From assembly GCA_900544555.1 (NCBI GenBank), contig UQWD01000001.1:200145-264144 (forward strand): DNA of 64,000 nucleotides. The letters are read 5' to 3'. Made by a program: the position numbers and the translations under genes. Positions 25,348 through 34,521 of this stretch are shown piece after piece. The first letter of the stretch is position 1, and the number at the start of each line of letters is the position of its first letter. The notes under the pieces are model-generated. The model had not been told where the DNA came from and ran no database searches. It worked only from the letters and a program-made list of their open reading frames with translations. Source of the DNA: an uncultured Eubacteriales bacterium (GTDB lineage Bacteria; Bacillota; Clostridia; Christensenellales; CAG-138).

Positions 25348-26709
25348 CTACCCCATAAACCTGCGAAGCCACTTGAGTTTCCCCTCGGTATACGGGCGGT
25401 AACGCAGCGGCCAATCAAACCGGTTTCTTCTAATTAACATGCTTTTATAATGCGTAAATGTGTCAAAGCTTTTTTTACCATGATAGCTGCCCATCCCGCT
25501 CTCTCCAACGCCTCCGAATCCCATATAGGGGGTGGCAAGATGCATAACGGTATCGTTAACGCAACCGCCTCCAAACGATATTTCATCAAGCGCTTTTTGC
25601 TCAACCTTCTTATCCCGCGTGAACAAATAGAGCGCGAGCGGCTTTGGGCGCGAGCGCACAGTTTTGATCGCCTCGTCTAAATCCGAAAAAGCGATAACCG
25701 GCAGAATCGGGCCGAATATTTCCTCATTCATCACCGGGGACTCCCATGACGGATTGTCAAGTATCGTCGGTTCAATAAACCGTCTTTCCCTATCGCAACT
25801 TCCACCGAACACAATCCTTTCGCCCCGCATCAGATTTTGCAGCCGTTCAAAATGCCTGTCGTTTATAATAACCGGCATTTCCTCATAGGCGCCGGAGAAA
25901 AAATCACGGAAAGCTGCGCTTATGCTGCTGATTAGCGCATCCTTAACGCGCTCATGCACCAGAAGGTAATCCGGCGCAACGCATGTCTGCCCTGCGTTAA
26001 GGCACTTGCCAAACGCTATGCGGCGCGCCGCCGAGTCAATATCCGCGTCGGCCCATACGATGCAAGGGCTCTTTCCGCCCAGTTCAAGGCTGAGGGGAGT
26101 GAGAGAACGCGCCGCCGCTTCCATCACTTTTTTACCAACGCTTATCCCGCCGGTAAAGAAAATATAATCAAAGCGCTCCTCAAGCAGCGCGGAGTTTTCG
26201 CCGCGCCCTCCTTCAACAGCCGTTATGTGTTCCGGGGCAAAACATTCGCCTATGAGTTCCGCAATAATTCGGCTTGTATGCGGAGCGTAGGCGGATGGCT
26301 TGACAACCGCGCAGTTTCCCGCCGCGATAGCGCCGATAAGCGGCGTGACAGACAGCTGAAACGGATAGTTCCACGGCGACATTATCAGCGCCACGCCGTA
26401 AGGCTCCGGTATTATCAAGCTCTTTGCGGGAAACTGGGCCATGGGCGTCCTTGCTTTTACTGGCCGCATCCACTTTTTCAGCCGCCGCGCCGCGTGTTCC
26501 AGCTCGTTTAGCGCGATGCCTGTTTCGGTCATATACCCCTCATACTCGGGCTTGTTTAAATCCGCTTTGAGCGCGCTGAGGATATCCGCCTCGCGTTTAA
26601 GGATATAGCGCCGCATCCTTTGGAGCGACTCCCTGCGAAATGCATAGGACCTCGTGCGGCCGGCTAAAAAATAATCCCTTTGGGCTTGTACTATTTCATG
26701 GATATGCAT
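25348..26709 (-). CDS. NAD(P)-dependent aldehyde dehydrogenase, class 3 type
   Basis: 453 residues from ATG 26709; the frame runs 16 codons further but family members begin near this Met. SPWNYPFQL (about 109-117) and VVKPSAYAPHTS form the cofactor region, with FFTGGISVGKKV. Catalytic Glu lies in LELGGKSP (near 210) and nucleophile Cys in AGQTCVAPDY (near 245). EEIFGPILPV and FGGVGESGMGSYHGK complete the set. The length without a mitochondrial-type extension and the C-terminal basic tail match YwdH/class 3 enzymes acting on medium or long-chain aldehydes. Confidence 0.93.
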   Translation of the reverse strand: MHIHEIVQAQRDYFLAGRTRSYAFRRESLQRMRRYILKREADILSALKADLNKPEYEGYMTETGIALNELEHAARRLKKWMRPVKARTPMAQFPAKSLIIPEPYGVALIMSPWNYPFQLSVTPLIGAIAAGNCAVVKPSAYAPHTSRIIAELIGECFAPEHITAVEGGRGENSALLEERFDYIFFTGGISVGKKVMEAAARSLTPLSLELGGKSPCIVWADADIDSAARRIAFGKCLNAGQTCVAPDYLLVHERVKDALISSISAAFRDFFSGAYEEMPVIINDRHFERLQNLMRGERIVFGGSCDRERRFIEPTILDNPSWESPVMNEEIFGPILPVIAFSDLDEAIKTVRSRPKPLALYLFTRDKKVEQKALDEISFGGGCVNDTVMHLATPYMGFGGVGESGMGSYHGKKSFDTFTHYKSMLIRRNRFDWPLRYRPYTEGKLKWLRRFMG

Positions 26710-26728
26710 CTTTTGTTCTACCCCTTCT

Positions 26729-27056
26729 TCAGTATATGCCAGGTTTCCCGCCCTCAAATCCGCATACCCGATACAATCGCTCTGGATTCGTCGGATACGG
26801 TAACGAACCGCGACCTTCCCCTCATTCCGTAAATCAGCTCGCGTACAGGCGCGGCGCCAAGCCCCCCGGCGCGGTATCGCGGCGTAACCAATATTCAGTC
26901 GAGCTCCCTCCGGTCAAGCAGCGCGAGGCCAAAAGCGGCGGGAAGGCCGCTCCTTAAGTCATAAACCCATACCCAAAAATCCACTGGATGCGCATCCGTC
27001 CGTCCGGCCCGCGCATCTGTTTTCGGCGTTACCCGATTGTTCGCGTAGCCATACGC
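26729..27056 (-). pseudogene. Decayed GNAT acetyltransferase
   Basis: Minus-strand translation gives YDLRSGLPAAFGLALLDRRE, then L-D, a TGA stop, then ILVTPRYRAGGLGAAPVREL. This matches the GNAT acetyl-CoA loop R/Q-x-x-G-x-G/A in altered form. A family Trp is expected just where TGA stands. The next piece, FVTVSD, ends its frame; the true C-terminus TNPERLYRVCGFEGGKPGIY continues in another frame and stops at 26731. So there is one nonsense change and one frameshift, and no start region. It sits between nagB and the aldehyde dehydrogenase. Confidence 0.72.
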
Positions 27057-27101
27057 GCCCTTCACGATAATAGTACATTGTTTTGGCCGATATCACCCTG
27101 C

Positions 27102-27872
27102 CTAAATATGCGATATGTTGACATCCATATCCTGCTTAGGGCTCCGCGCGTATAAGCTGAGCGCTTCTTCATCCGCGATGACCACTGCATCCCGGTGCAG
27201 CTGGAGGATGGACGCAGGCAGGCGCGGACAGATATCGCCAATAAGCGCGCGGCAGAGGATATCCGCTTTATCCTTCCCTGAAACCAAAAGCATAACCCTC
27301 TTAGCATCCATGATGGTTTTTATGCCCATCGTAATCGCCCGCCGGGGCGTGTCGCTTGTACTGGAAAAATACCGGGCGTTTGCCTGCACGGTCCTGTCGG
27401 ACAACGTTACCGCATGCGTGTTTTTAATGAAGCTGCCGCGCGGTTCGTTAAAGCCGATATGCCCAGTATGCCCAAGCCCGAGCATCTGCAAATCCACCCC
27501 GCCTGCCCGCGCAATCAGTCCGTCGTATTCCCTGCAGGCCCGCGCAATGTCGGCAGAGCTGACGTCGGGCATGTACGCGTTAACGGGGCGGATGTTGACG
27601 CGGCTGAAAAAGCGTTCATGCATATAATGGGCGTAGCTCGCCTCGCTTTGGGGCGGCAGGCCGATATATTCGTCCAGATTAAACGTAACGCATGCCGAAA
27701 AATCGGCCGCGCCCTCCTCGTAACGCCGAACCAGCCTTTCATAAACGCCGATTGGCGTAGCGCCCGTCGCGAGCCCAAGCACGCTGTCCGCCTTCGCCCT
27801 GATCTGATCGATTATGACGGCGGACGCGATATCGCAAAGCCGTTCATAATCTCTTACCGCGATTATTCTCAT
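27102..27872 (-). CDS. nagB: Glucosamine-6-phosphate deaminase
   Basis: 256 residues from ATG 27872, seven nt after AAGGGG; the frame to 27923 is upstream leader. GLATGATPIGVYERLV (33-48) binds phosphate, NLDEY at 65-69 holds the general base Asp67, and LGLGHTGHIGFNEPRGSF (131-148) holds catalytic His138 and Glu143. Converts glucosamine-6-P to fructose-6-P and ammonia. Divergent from the cutC...nagA operon, so the two arms together take GlcNAc-6-P into glycolysis. Confidence 0.96.
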   Translation of the reverse strand: MRIIAVRDYERLCDIASAVIIDQIRAKADSVLGLATGATPIGVYERLVRRYEEGAADFSACVTFNLDEYIGLPPQSEASYAHYMHERFFSRVNIRPVNAYMPDVSSADIARACREYDGLIARAGGVDLQMLGLGHTGHIGFNEPRGSFIKNTHAVTLSDRTVQANARYFSSTSDTPRRAITMGIKTIMDAKRVMLLVSGKDKADILCRALIGDICPRLPASILQLHRDAVVIADEEALSLYARSPKQDMDVNISHI

Positions 27873-27985
27873 GCATATCCCCTTAAGCCCACCGAAAGAA
27901 ATCTTGTTAAAACCATGCGGCAAGCGAGTATATTGCTATTTTAATCGTGCGTAATGTAAAGCGCAAGCCTACGCCAGCACTTAGG

Positions 27986-28014
27986 TTGACATACCAAACC
28001 CCGTTTTGTATCAT
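27986..28014 (+). promoter_or_regulatory. Promoter of the glycan-sugar operon
   Basis: TTGACA (27986-27991), 17-bp spacer, TATCAT (28009-28014), 69 bp before the cutC ATG. GGAGG lies directly before the gene. No clear operator dyad noticed. Confidence 0.8.
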
Positions 28015-28082
28015 GTGAATATACGGCATAGGCTTAAAACGCCGTTTTTTCCCCGGGTTAATAACTGCATTTTGGAGGCGGT

Positions 28083-28841
28083 ATGAAGGATAAAAGCGTA
28101 ATCATTGAAGTGTGCTGCTCCAGTGCAAAAGGCGCCGCTATCGCCGCCGAAGCGGGCGCGGACCGCGTTGAACTCAACTCCGCCCTTTTTTTCGGCGGGC
28201 TTACCCCGTCAATCGGCGAAATTGAGGCCGCACGGGAAAGCTGCCGCACCAAACTAATCGCTATGATACGACCGAGGGCGGGCGGTTTTTGTTATGATTA
28301 TACAGAACTATCGGTCATGCGAAAGGATATACGCGCGATGATTAACTTGGGCGTTGACGGCTTCGCCTTCGGGTGTTTGAGTGAATCCGGCGAGGTGGAC
28401 GATTACGCCTGCAAAACCATCTTGGATGCGATAGGCGGGCATGAAAGCGTGTTTCACCGGGCGTTCGATATGATTCAAGCGGGTTGGGAACGCGCGCTGG
28501 ATACGCTTATGGCGCTCGGCGTAACAAGGGTTTTGACAAGCGGGCACGCCGCTACCGCCCTTCTTGGCGCGTCGAGGCTGCGCGATATCATTCGCCATGC
28601 GTCCGGCGCGATACAAATACTCGCTTGCGGGAAAATCAGGCCGGATAACGCCGCCTTAATCGTCCGGCAAACGGGCTGCATGCAGCTGCATCTGGCGGCC
28701 TTGGAACGGCTGACCGACGGCTCCTCGAACCTGAACCCGGCAATCCGGTTTATCGGCGGAAGCGATACAGATCAAAGCGCTTATGAAGGGACCAGCGCTC
28801 AAATGGTTCTCGATATGGTTAAAAGCGTAAAGGATATTTAA
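28083..28841 (+). CDS. cutC: CutC-family TIM-barrel protein
   Basis: 252 residues. IIEVCCSSAKGAAIAAEAGADRVELN (8-33) is the CutC signature, followed by GGLTPSIGEIE, IAMIRPRAGGFCY and VFHRAFDM (about 128-135). TRVLTSGHAATAL and the MQLHLAAL motif complete the barrel. The family was linked to copper handling in Escherichia coli, a role later disputed. Here it opens an operon of ROK kinase, transglutaminase-like, fucosidase and nagA. That argues for a part in sugar or glycoconjugate metabolism; this is inference. GGAGG at 28074-28078 and 2 bp before the next gene. Confidence 0.9.
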   Translation: MKDKSVIIEVCCSSAKGAAIAAEAGADRVELNSALFFGGLTPSIGEIEAARESCRTKLIAMIRPRAGGFCYDYTELSVMRKDIRAMINLGVDGFAFGCLSESGEVDDYACKTILDAIGGHESVFHRAFDMIQAGWERALDTLMALGVTRVLTSGHAATALLGASRLRDIIRHASGAIQILACGKIRPDNAALIVRQTGCMQLHLAALERLTDGSSNLNPAIRFIGGSDTDQSAYEGTSAQMVLDMVKSVKDI

Positions 28842-28843
28842 AA

Positions 28844-29740
28844 ATGAAGATACTTGTGATGGACGTCGGCGGTACCGCCGTAAAGCACGGGATAGTCAGC
28901 GACGCGGCTTTAATTTCCGGTTATGGCGTTACGCCATCCAAAACGGCCGACGCTTCCGCGAATCTGGATAATCTTATAAATATTGCTCGTTCCTATTCGG
29001 GGTATGACCGCGTTTCCATCAGCACGGCCGGAATCGTCGATAGCATAAATGGGATAATCATACAGGAAAGCGGCTGCCTCCCATACGGTAACGGTCTTAA
29101 AATCGGGGAGTATTTTGCCGATAAGCTCTCAAAGCCCGTTTATATTGAAAACGACGTCAACTGCGCAGCCTTAGGCGAGTTATGGGCCGGCGCGGGCAAG
29201 GGCTTTAAGAATTTCGTTATGCTCGCTTATGGTACGAGCATTGGCGGAGCAATCGTGATAAACGGAGGGCTTTACCGGGGCGCTCGGTTCGGCGGAGGCG
29301 AGCTTGGCCATACCGTTACCCATGCGTTCGGGGAGAAGTGCGATTGCGGGTTAAACGGCTGTTACGCACGATACGCTTCGGCCGGCGCGTTGATCCGCGC
29401 CGCGCGCGCGTACGACGCATCCATAAATTCAGGTGAGGAAATCGCCGCGCGCATGGAGCTTGAGCCGGGACTGTACGGCGCGGTATGCGATTGGGCGAAC
29501 GAAGCGTGCGTCGGCATCGCCAACGCCATTCATTACCTCGATCCGGAGCTTGTCATACTCGGCGGGGGGATTATGGAAAGCGAACGCATTTATAGTACGG
29601 TTGAAGCCAGGGTTAAAGCATTCCTGATAAAATCCTATCGCGGCGTGAAAATCGCCAGAGCTAAGGCGTTTAACCGGGCGGGTATGCTCGGCGCGGCTTA
29701 TCTGGCCTTAATGGGGGTAAACGATGGAACCGATAGATAG
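28844..29740 (+). CDS. ROK-family sugar kinase
   Basis: 298 residues. ATP site MDVGGTAVKHGIV (6-18), YIENDVNCAALGELWAGAG (about 103-121) with the catalytic Asp, GTSIGGAIVINGGLYRG, and the zinc motif GHTVTH...CDCGLNGCYARYAS (about 162-184). No helix-turn-helix, so a kinase rather than a repressor. Likely phosphorylates N-acetylmannosamine, GlcNAc or glucose; the operon with nagA favours an amino sugar. It overlaps the next gene by 17 bp. Confidence 0.9.
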   Translation: MKILVMDVGGTAVKHGIVSDAALISGYGVTPSKTADASANLDNLINIARSYSGYDRVSISTAGIVDSINGIIIQESGCLPYGNGLKIGEYFADKLSKPVYIENDVNCAALGELWAGAGKGFKNFVMLAYGTSIGGAIVINGGLYRGARFGGGELGHTVTHAFGEKCDCGLNGCYARYASAGALIRAARAYDASINSGEEIAARMELEPGLYGAVCDWANEACVGIANAIHYLDPELVILGGGIMESERIYSTVEARVKAFLIKSYRGVKIARAKAFNRAGMLGAAYLALMGVNDGTDR

Positions 29741-31433
29741 ATATTATAGGCGCTTAAAGCGCTTTATGCCCAGGGCGTCCGAGGTCAGCGACGAAAGTAT
29801 GCGCGCGCACGCGGAATATATGGCGCAAATCCGCCGCTCTATACCATGGCAGAAGGAGATACCCGAGGATATATTTGAAACTTACGCGCTGCCCATGCAC
29901 GTTAACGACGAACCCGTCGTTCCCTGCGCGAAGCTGTTCGGGAAACGGCTCTTGCCGTTAATTGAGGGCCTGAGCCTAAGGGAGAGCGCGCTTGCCGTAA
30001 ACTATTGGTGTACGGAAAACGTCGCTTACCGGTTTAACGACGCGCCTACCGCCGACGCCCTAACGGTGTTTAAACGGGGGCATGGCAGATGCGGGGAGGA
30101 GACGGTTTTCGCGGCGCTAGCCCTGCGCTCCGTCGGCATCCCCGCCCGGCAGGTATACGCCCGTCGTTGGTCGCACTGCGACGATAACCACGCATGGGTT
30201 GAGGTTTATGCGGACGGCGGATGGCATTATATGGGCGCGTGCGAGGCCGAGCCCGTGCTCGATCGCGGCTGGTTTACCAACGCAGCGTCAAAAGCTATGC
30301 TTATATGCTGTCAGGCGGATGCGGAATTGGTCGGCGATGAAGTTATCAGCGCATACGGCAAACGTATGCTCTTAAATGTTACTCCAAATTATGCGGACTG
30401 CGTTACGCTTGAGGTAAGCGCGTCCGTCCGGTCAGGCCATGTCGCGGGCGCCCGTATCGATATTCAAATAGCAAACTACTGCTCATTTCAAACCGTAGCC
30501 AGCGTCGTAACCGGCAGCGACGGATGCGCGCGGATACGGCTTGGGAAGGGTACGGTTTATCTTTTCGCGGCAAGCGGAACGGGTTTTACCTTCGCAGAGG
30601 TGAATACGAATACGGTAGACCAGGTTGAACTGCGCCTGGATTGTCCCATAGCGGACGGCGCTTACCGCTTTACGCAGGCCGTGCCCGCAGGCAGGGCGGC
30701 AAAGGAGCCGTTTGTTTATACGCCCGCCGATATTGAGCGCGCGCGGACAGCGGCAATGGCTTACCGCCATGCCCATCCCCCGGTTGACTGCGAGGCGTGG
30801 GCCTATCCCCCGCCTGATGAGATAACGGGCGAGTGCCGGCTCAAATGCAATCTGAGCTTTAAGCCTGAAAATCGCGTTAATATCGGTATAGAACGTTTTG
30901 AAAACGGCGCTTTCAGGCAGCTTGATCTCAGGGGCAGGGATTTTAGCGCGCTGGCGCTTCCCGCGGGCAGATACCGCATAAACGCCTGCGCAAGGCAAAT
31001 AGACGGAGTGCTCAGCATCAACAGCAGCGTCGTAACGCTGTGCCGGTCCGGGCTTGAGGCGCGGCTTGATTTGCCTCCCCTGCAATTTGGCGGAAAGCTT
31101 TATTCGTACCAAATGCCGGAGCCTTTTAACAGGCAATGCGCTATTATTTGCTTCGCTGAAGATGACTCAGAGCCCGTACAGCACATTAAGAACGAGCTCA
31201 AAAACTGCCGCGCGCTGATGGACGGCATGGGTATAGAGGCGGTTATCGTGAATGTGGGGCGAATACCCGGCGCGAATACGCTGTTGCGCCGGATAAGAAC
31301 CGGCCTTAACGTCGGGGATGAGCGCCTGCCGCTTACGGCAGCCGTGTATCGGGGGCTCGGCCTGTTCGCGTACGCCAACTATCATGTGGGCGCTGTTAAA
31401 AACCTGATGGAAATCATAAAGGCGGTAAGATAA
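29724..31433 (+). CDS. Transglutaminase-like domain protein
   Basis: 569 residues. The transglutaminase/protease-like core at about 110-180 contains GRCGEETVFAALALRSVGIP (Cys), NHAWVEVY (His) and WHYMGACEAEPVLDRGWF (Asp region). About 300 residues of beta-rich sequence with two or three repeats follow (for example GSDGCARIRLGKGTVYLFAA), similar to carboxypeptidase-regulatory or Ig-like modules, and then an alpha/beta C-terminus. No signal peptide, so it acts inside the cell. It may be a peptidase or amidase on glycopeptides released from mucin, inferred from fucosidase and nagA neighbours. Overlaps the ROK gene, starting with GGGGG. Confidence 0.82.
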   Translation: MEPIDRYYRRLKRFMPRASEVSDESMRAHAEYMAQIRRSIPWQKEIPEDIFETYALPMHVNDEPVVPCAKLFGKRLLPLIEGLSLRESALAVNYWCTENVAYRFNDAPTADALTVFKRGHGRCGEETVFAALALRSVGIPARQVYARRWSHCDDNHAWVEVYADGGWHYMGACEAEPVLDRGWFTNAASKAMLICCQADAELVGDEVISAYGKRMLLNVTPNYADCVTLEVSASVRSGHVAGARIDIQIANYCSFQTVASVVTGSDGCARIRLGKGTVYLFAASGTGFTFAEVNTNTVDQVELRLDCPIADGAYRFTQAVPAGRAAKEPFVYTPADIERARTAAMAYRHAHPPVDCEAWAYPPPDEITGECRLKCNLSFKPENRVNIGIERFENGAFRQLDLRGRDFSALALPAGRYRINACARQIDGVLSINSSVVTLCRSGLEARLDLPPLQFGGKLYSYQMPEPFNRQCAIICFAEDDSEPVQHIKNELKNCRALMDGMGIEAVIVNVGRIPGANTLLRRIRTGLNVGDERLPLTAAVYRGLGLFAYANYHVGAVKNLMEIIKAVR

Positions 31434-31436
31434 TAT

Positions 31437-32912
31437 ATGGACGTGAAAAGCAGATTAAGCCTGGCGGAATCCGTCATAAGGAGCGGGCGGTATAAGGATA
31501 CGTGGGAATCCCTCGCGCAATATGAACCGCCGAAATGGTTCAGGGACGCGAAGTTCGGCGTGTTCATCCATTGGGGCGTTTATTCCGTACCCGCGTTCGG
31601 CAGCGAATGGTATTCACGCAATATGTATATTCAGGGTTCACAAGCCTATGAGCACCATATCCTGCGCTATGGAAAGCATTCTCAGTTCGGGTACAAGGAT
31701 TTTATCCCTATGTTTTCAGCGGAAAAATTCAATCCTGAAGCATGGATGCGTCTCATTAAGCAAAGCGGCGCGAAATATGTGGTTCCGGTCGCGGAGCATC
31801 ACGACGGGTTTCAGATGTACTCATCCGCCCTTTCGCGCTGGAACGCAGTTGAAATGGGGCCAAAGCGCGACGTTCTGGGCGAGCTTTTCCAGGCCGCGCG
31901 GGAGCGCGGCCTGACTGCCTGTCTGTCCTCCCATCGGCTGGAGCATTGGTTCTTTATGGGGCGCGGCAGGGAGTTTGACAGCGACGTATCCGGGTCAACC
32001 GGCAGGGATTGTCTTTATTGGCCTTCCCTTCCTGATCCCGATTTTAACGATGTGCTCGGGAAAATGGAGCCGCCCCGGGAATTCATGGAGGATTGGCTGG
32101 CACGAACCTGCGAGCTGATTGACGAATACCGGCCCGCGCTCATTTACTTTGATTGGTGGATCCACCATAAATCCGTTAAGCCATGGCTGCGCAAGGCCGC
32201 CGCGTATTATTACAACCGCGCCGAGGAATGGGGGCGCGAGGTGGTAATCAACTATAAGTACGACGCGTTCCCATTTGGAACCGCCGTGATTGACGTTGAA
32301 CGCGGCCAATTTGCCGGTGCGCAGCCGTTCTGCTGGCAATCCTGCACCTCCGTGGCGCGTAATTCCTGGTGCCATACGCAAAACAACAGCTACAAGTCCG
32401 TAAACGAGCTCATTTGCAACCTCTGTGATATCGTAAGTAAAAACGGCTGCATGCTTTTGAATATCGGGCCGAAAGCCGATGGGAGTATACCGGATGAAGA
32501 CGCAAGCATCCTCAGGGACATCGGCGCGTGGCTTGCCATAAACGGTGAGGCGATTTTCGGCTCAAGACCATGGCGCGTCAGCGGAGAGGGCGGCGTAAAA
32601 GTTACAGGCGGGCAATTCTCGGATTGCGAGCGCGCGGGGTATACCGCGTCCGATATACGTTATATGGTAAATAACGGGCGTTTATACGCCGTCGCGCTCG
32701 GTAGGCCAGAGGATGGACGATACCGGTTTACCGCGCTTAGGCAGGCGGAAAGCATCGATAATACAAACGCATTCTCGGGTATCATCAAGAGCGTATCGGC
32801 CTTAGGCAGAAGCGGCCCCTTAGCTTGGAGCCGCGATGAAAACTCCCTTACGGTCCGCTTGGAATCGGAAAGCGAAGGATATCCCGTGGTATTTAAATTT
32901 GAACTGGAGTAA
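31437..32912 (+). CDS. Alpha-L-fucosidase, GH29
   Basis: 491 residues. FGVFIHWGVYSVPAFGSEWY (40-59), AEHHDGF (119-125) and the nucleophile Asp239 in ALIYFDWWIHH. LLNIGPKADGSIPDE near 340 closes the catalytic barrel, and a C-terminal beta domain follows. Retaining hydrolysis of terminal fucose from glycans. No signal peptide, so it works on oligosaccharides after uptake; no matching transporter is in the window. Three bp after the transglutaminase-like gene, in a tight operon. Confidence 0.94.
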   Translation: MDVKSRLSLAESVIRSGRYKDTWESLAQYEPPKWFRDAKFGVFIHWGVYSVPAFGSEWYSRNMYIQGSQAYEHHILRYGKHSQFGYKDFIPMFSAEKFNPEAWMRLIKQSGAKYVVPVAEHHDGFQMYSSALSRWNAVEMGPKRDVLGELFQAARERGLTACLSSHRLEHWFFMGRGREFDSDVSGSTGRDCLYWPSLPDPDFNDVLGKMEPPREFMEDWLARTCELIDEYRPALIYFDWWIHHKSVKPWLRKAAAYYYNRAEEWGREVVINYKYDAFPFGTAVIDVERGQFAGAQPFCWQSCTSVARNSWCHTQNNSYKSVNELICNLCDIVSKNGCMLLNIGPKADGSIPDEDASILRDIGAWLAINGEAIFGSRPWRVSGEGGVKVTGGQFSDCERAGYTASDIRYMVNNGRLYAVALGRPEDGRYRFTALRQAESIDNTNAFSGIIKSVSALGRSGPLAWSRDENSLTVRLESESEGYPVVFKFELE

Positions 32913-32918
32913 CAAACG

Positions 32919-34034
32919 ATGGTAATACAAAACGCTCTGGTGTTTGATGAAAGCCTTGGGTTTGTACGGCGGGACGTTTTTATCAGCGGCCAATGGATTT
33001 CGGATTCGGATGATGGAAATACCGTAGACGCAGCGGGGCTATACGCCATACCCGGCCTCACGGACGTGCATTTTCATGGCTGCGCCGGATATGATTTGTG
33101 CGACGCGAGCGAAGACGCTATAAAGGGTATTGCCGAGTATCAGTTAAGAAACGGCGTAACGCAGATTTGCCCCGCGGCCATGTCCCTGCCCGTACCGAAC
33201 CTAATGGATGTGATGCGTATCGCCGCCAATCACCGGCATGAAGGCGGCGCGTCGCTTATCGGCATAAACCTTGAGGGTCCGTTCCTCTCGCATAAAAAGC
33301 GCGGCGCGCATTGCGCCGCGTATCTGCGGCCGCCGGATGCCGATTTGTTTTGCCGCCTGAACGAAATGAGCGGCGGCATAATAAAGCTGGTTACATTAGC
33401 CCCGGAGTTGGGAGGGGCTATGGATTTTATCAAAAAAATTAAACGCTTCTCTACGGTATCTCTTGGGCATACCCAAGCCGATTACGATACAGCCCGCCGG
33501 GCGTTTGCGCATGGGGCGCGTCATGTAACACATCTGTTCAACGCTATGCCTCCCCTTCTTCACCGCGAGCCGGGCGTAATCGGCGCGGCGCTGGACGCGG
33601 GTGCGATGGTGGAATTGATAACCGACGGCCTTCACGTCGCGCCCTCGGCCGTACGCGCCGCGTTCAAGATGTTTGGCGATAGAATCATCATCATAAGCGA
33701 CAGCATGCGCGCCGCCGGCATGCCGGACGGCGAATACGCGCTTGGCGGAGCGACGGTATATAAACGTGACGGCGCTGCGCGCTTGAGCGATGGGCGGCTT
33801 GCGGGTTCGGTATTGAATTTAATGGAGTGTATGCGCGCCGCGGTTGCTATGGGCGTTCCCCTTAATCGCGCGGTAAAAAGCGCCACCATAAACCCTTGCA
33901 GAGCGGTTGGCGCTGACAAAATATGCGGTACGATAGAAAAAGGCAAACTCGCCAATATTATATTGCTCGACTGCGGACTGAAAATTCGTAAGATACTGTT
34001 CAAAGGGGTTTTCATTTTTGAATCGCCAGCTTAA
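32919..34034 (+). CDS. nagA: N-acetylglucosamine-6-phosphate deacetylase
   Basis: 371 residues. Metal site TDVHFHGCAGYD (46-57), GINLEGPFLSHKKRGAH (about 108-124), GHTQAD and RHVTHLFNAMPP near 200, LITDGLHVAPSA, and the catalytic Asp in IIISDSMRAAGMPDG near 260. Deacetylates GlcNAc-6-P to GlcN-6-P, the NagB substrate. Six bp after the fucosidase; last gene of the operon. Confidence 0.95.
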   Translation: MVIQNALVFDESLGFVRRDVFISGQWISDSDDGNTVDAAGLYAIPGLTDVHFHGCAGYDLCDASEDAIKGIAEYQLRNGVTQICPAAMSLPVPNLMDVMRIAANHRHEGGASLIGINLEGPFLSHKKRGAHCAAYLRPPDADLFCRLNEMSGGIIKLVTLAPELGGAMDFIKKIKRFSTVSLGHTQADYDTARRAFAHGARHVTHLFNAMPPLLHREPGVIGAALDAGAMVELITDGLHVAPSAVRAAFKMFGDRIIIISDSMRAAGMPDGEYALGGATVYKRDGAARLSDGRLAGSVLNLMECMRAAVAMGVPLNRAVKSATINPCRAVGADKICGTIEKGKLANIILLDCGLKIRKILFKGVFIFESPA

Positions 34035-34388
34035 GGCGCTTTACCGGGTGAGGTTTGGTATTGCCCGTTTTACACCGTTCTTATAATCGCAATCCAATAC
34101 GTTTCGCCGCCGTTTCTCAAAATCAGGACCATCAGGCGTATACCGGCTGTTAAGGGTTAACTCCCAGGCGCGAGATAGGCGCCGCGCCCGGAAGTTCACG
34201 CTATCCGCCTAACTATTATCCAATTATGCACTAGAAAACATCCTTTTTCACAGCCCCAATCATCCGCAGGGCAAGGACGGCATTGTTAAACATACTATAT
34301 AGCTTCACAAAGCCTTTGTATCTTTTGCTGCTTATGTCAACTTTTAACTCTATTAATCAAGCATAATGATTTGCTTGAGAGAGGTGGT
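34035..34388. other. Gap after nagA
   Basis: No gene supported. A short hairpin TCAAGCA / TGCTTGA lies at 34357-34378. The GC-rich repeat-like text near 34150-34190 has no clear fold with a T-run. Confidence 0.4.
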
Positions 34389-34437
34389 CGTGTAAACTCG
34401 AAAAACGTGTCATAGCTACTATTTCAACACACAGAAC
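34389..34437 (+). repeat. Dispersed element, copy 1
   Basis: CGTGTAAACTCGAAAAACGTG and what follows to ACACACAG resembles 52812-52854 at roughly three quarters of positions by eye. As in the other copy, it directly precedes a GC-rich hairpin (34438-34459). Confidence 0.5.
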
Positions 34438-34459
34438 GGATCCGCGTTTCGGCGGATCC
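34438..34459. terminator. Hairpin between nagA and the ABC permease
   Basis: GGATCCGC / GCGGATCC, 6-nt loop, 62 bp past the permease stop (on the minus strand) and 400 bp past nagA. A weak T-run (CCTTCCTGC) occurs on the plus side only. It may act in either direction. Confidence 0.5.
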
Positions 34460-34521
34460 TTCCTGCTTGCTCATACGCTGCTTCTTGCAAAATAAAATTA
34501 TGGCGCAACCAATAGTATATT

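Noticed and set aside
26729..27056. TGA as a Trp codon (recoded genome)
   Set aside because: Several normal genes in the window stop at TGA, and the same pseudogene also has a frameshift.
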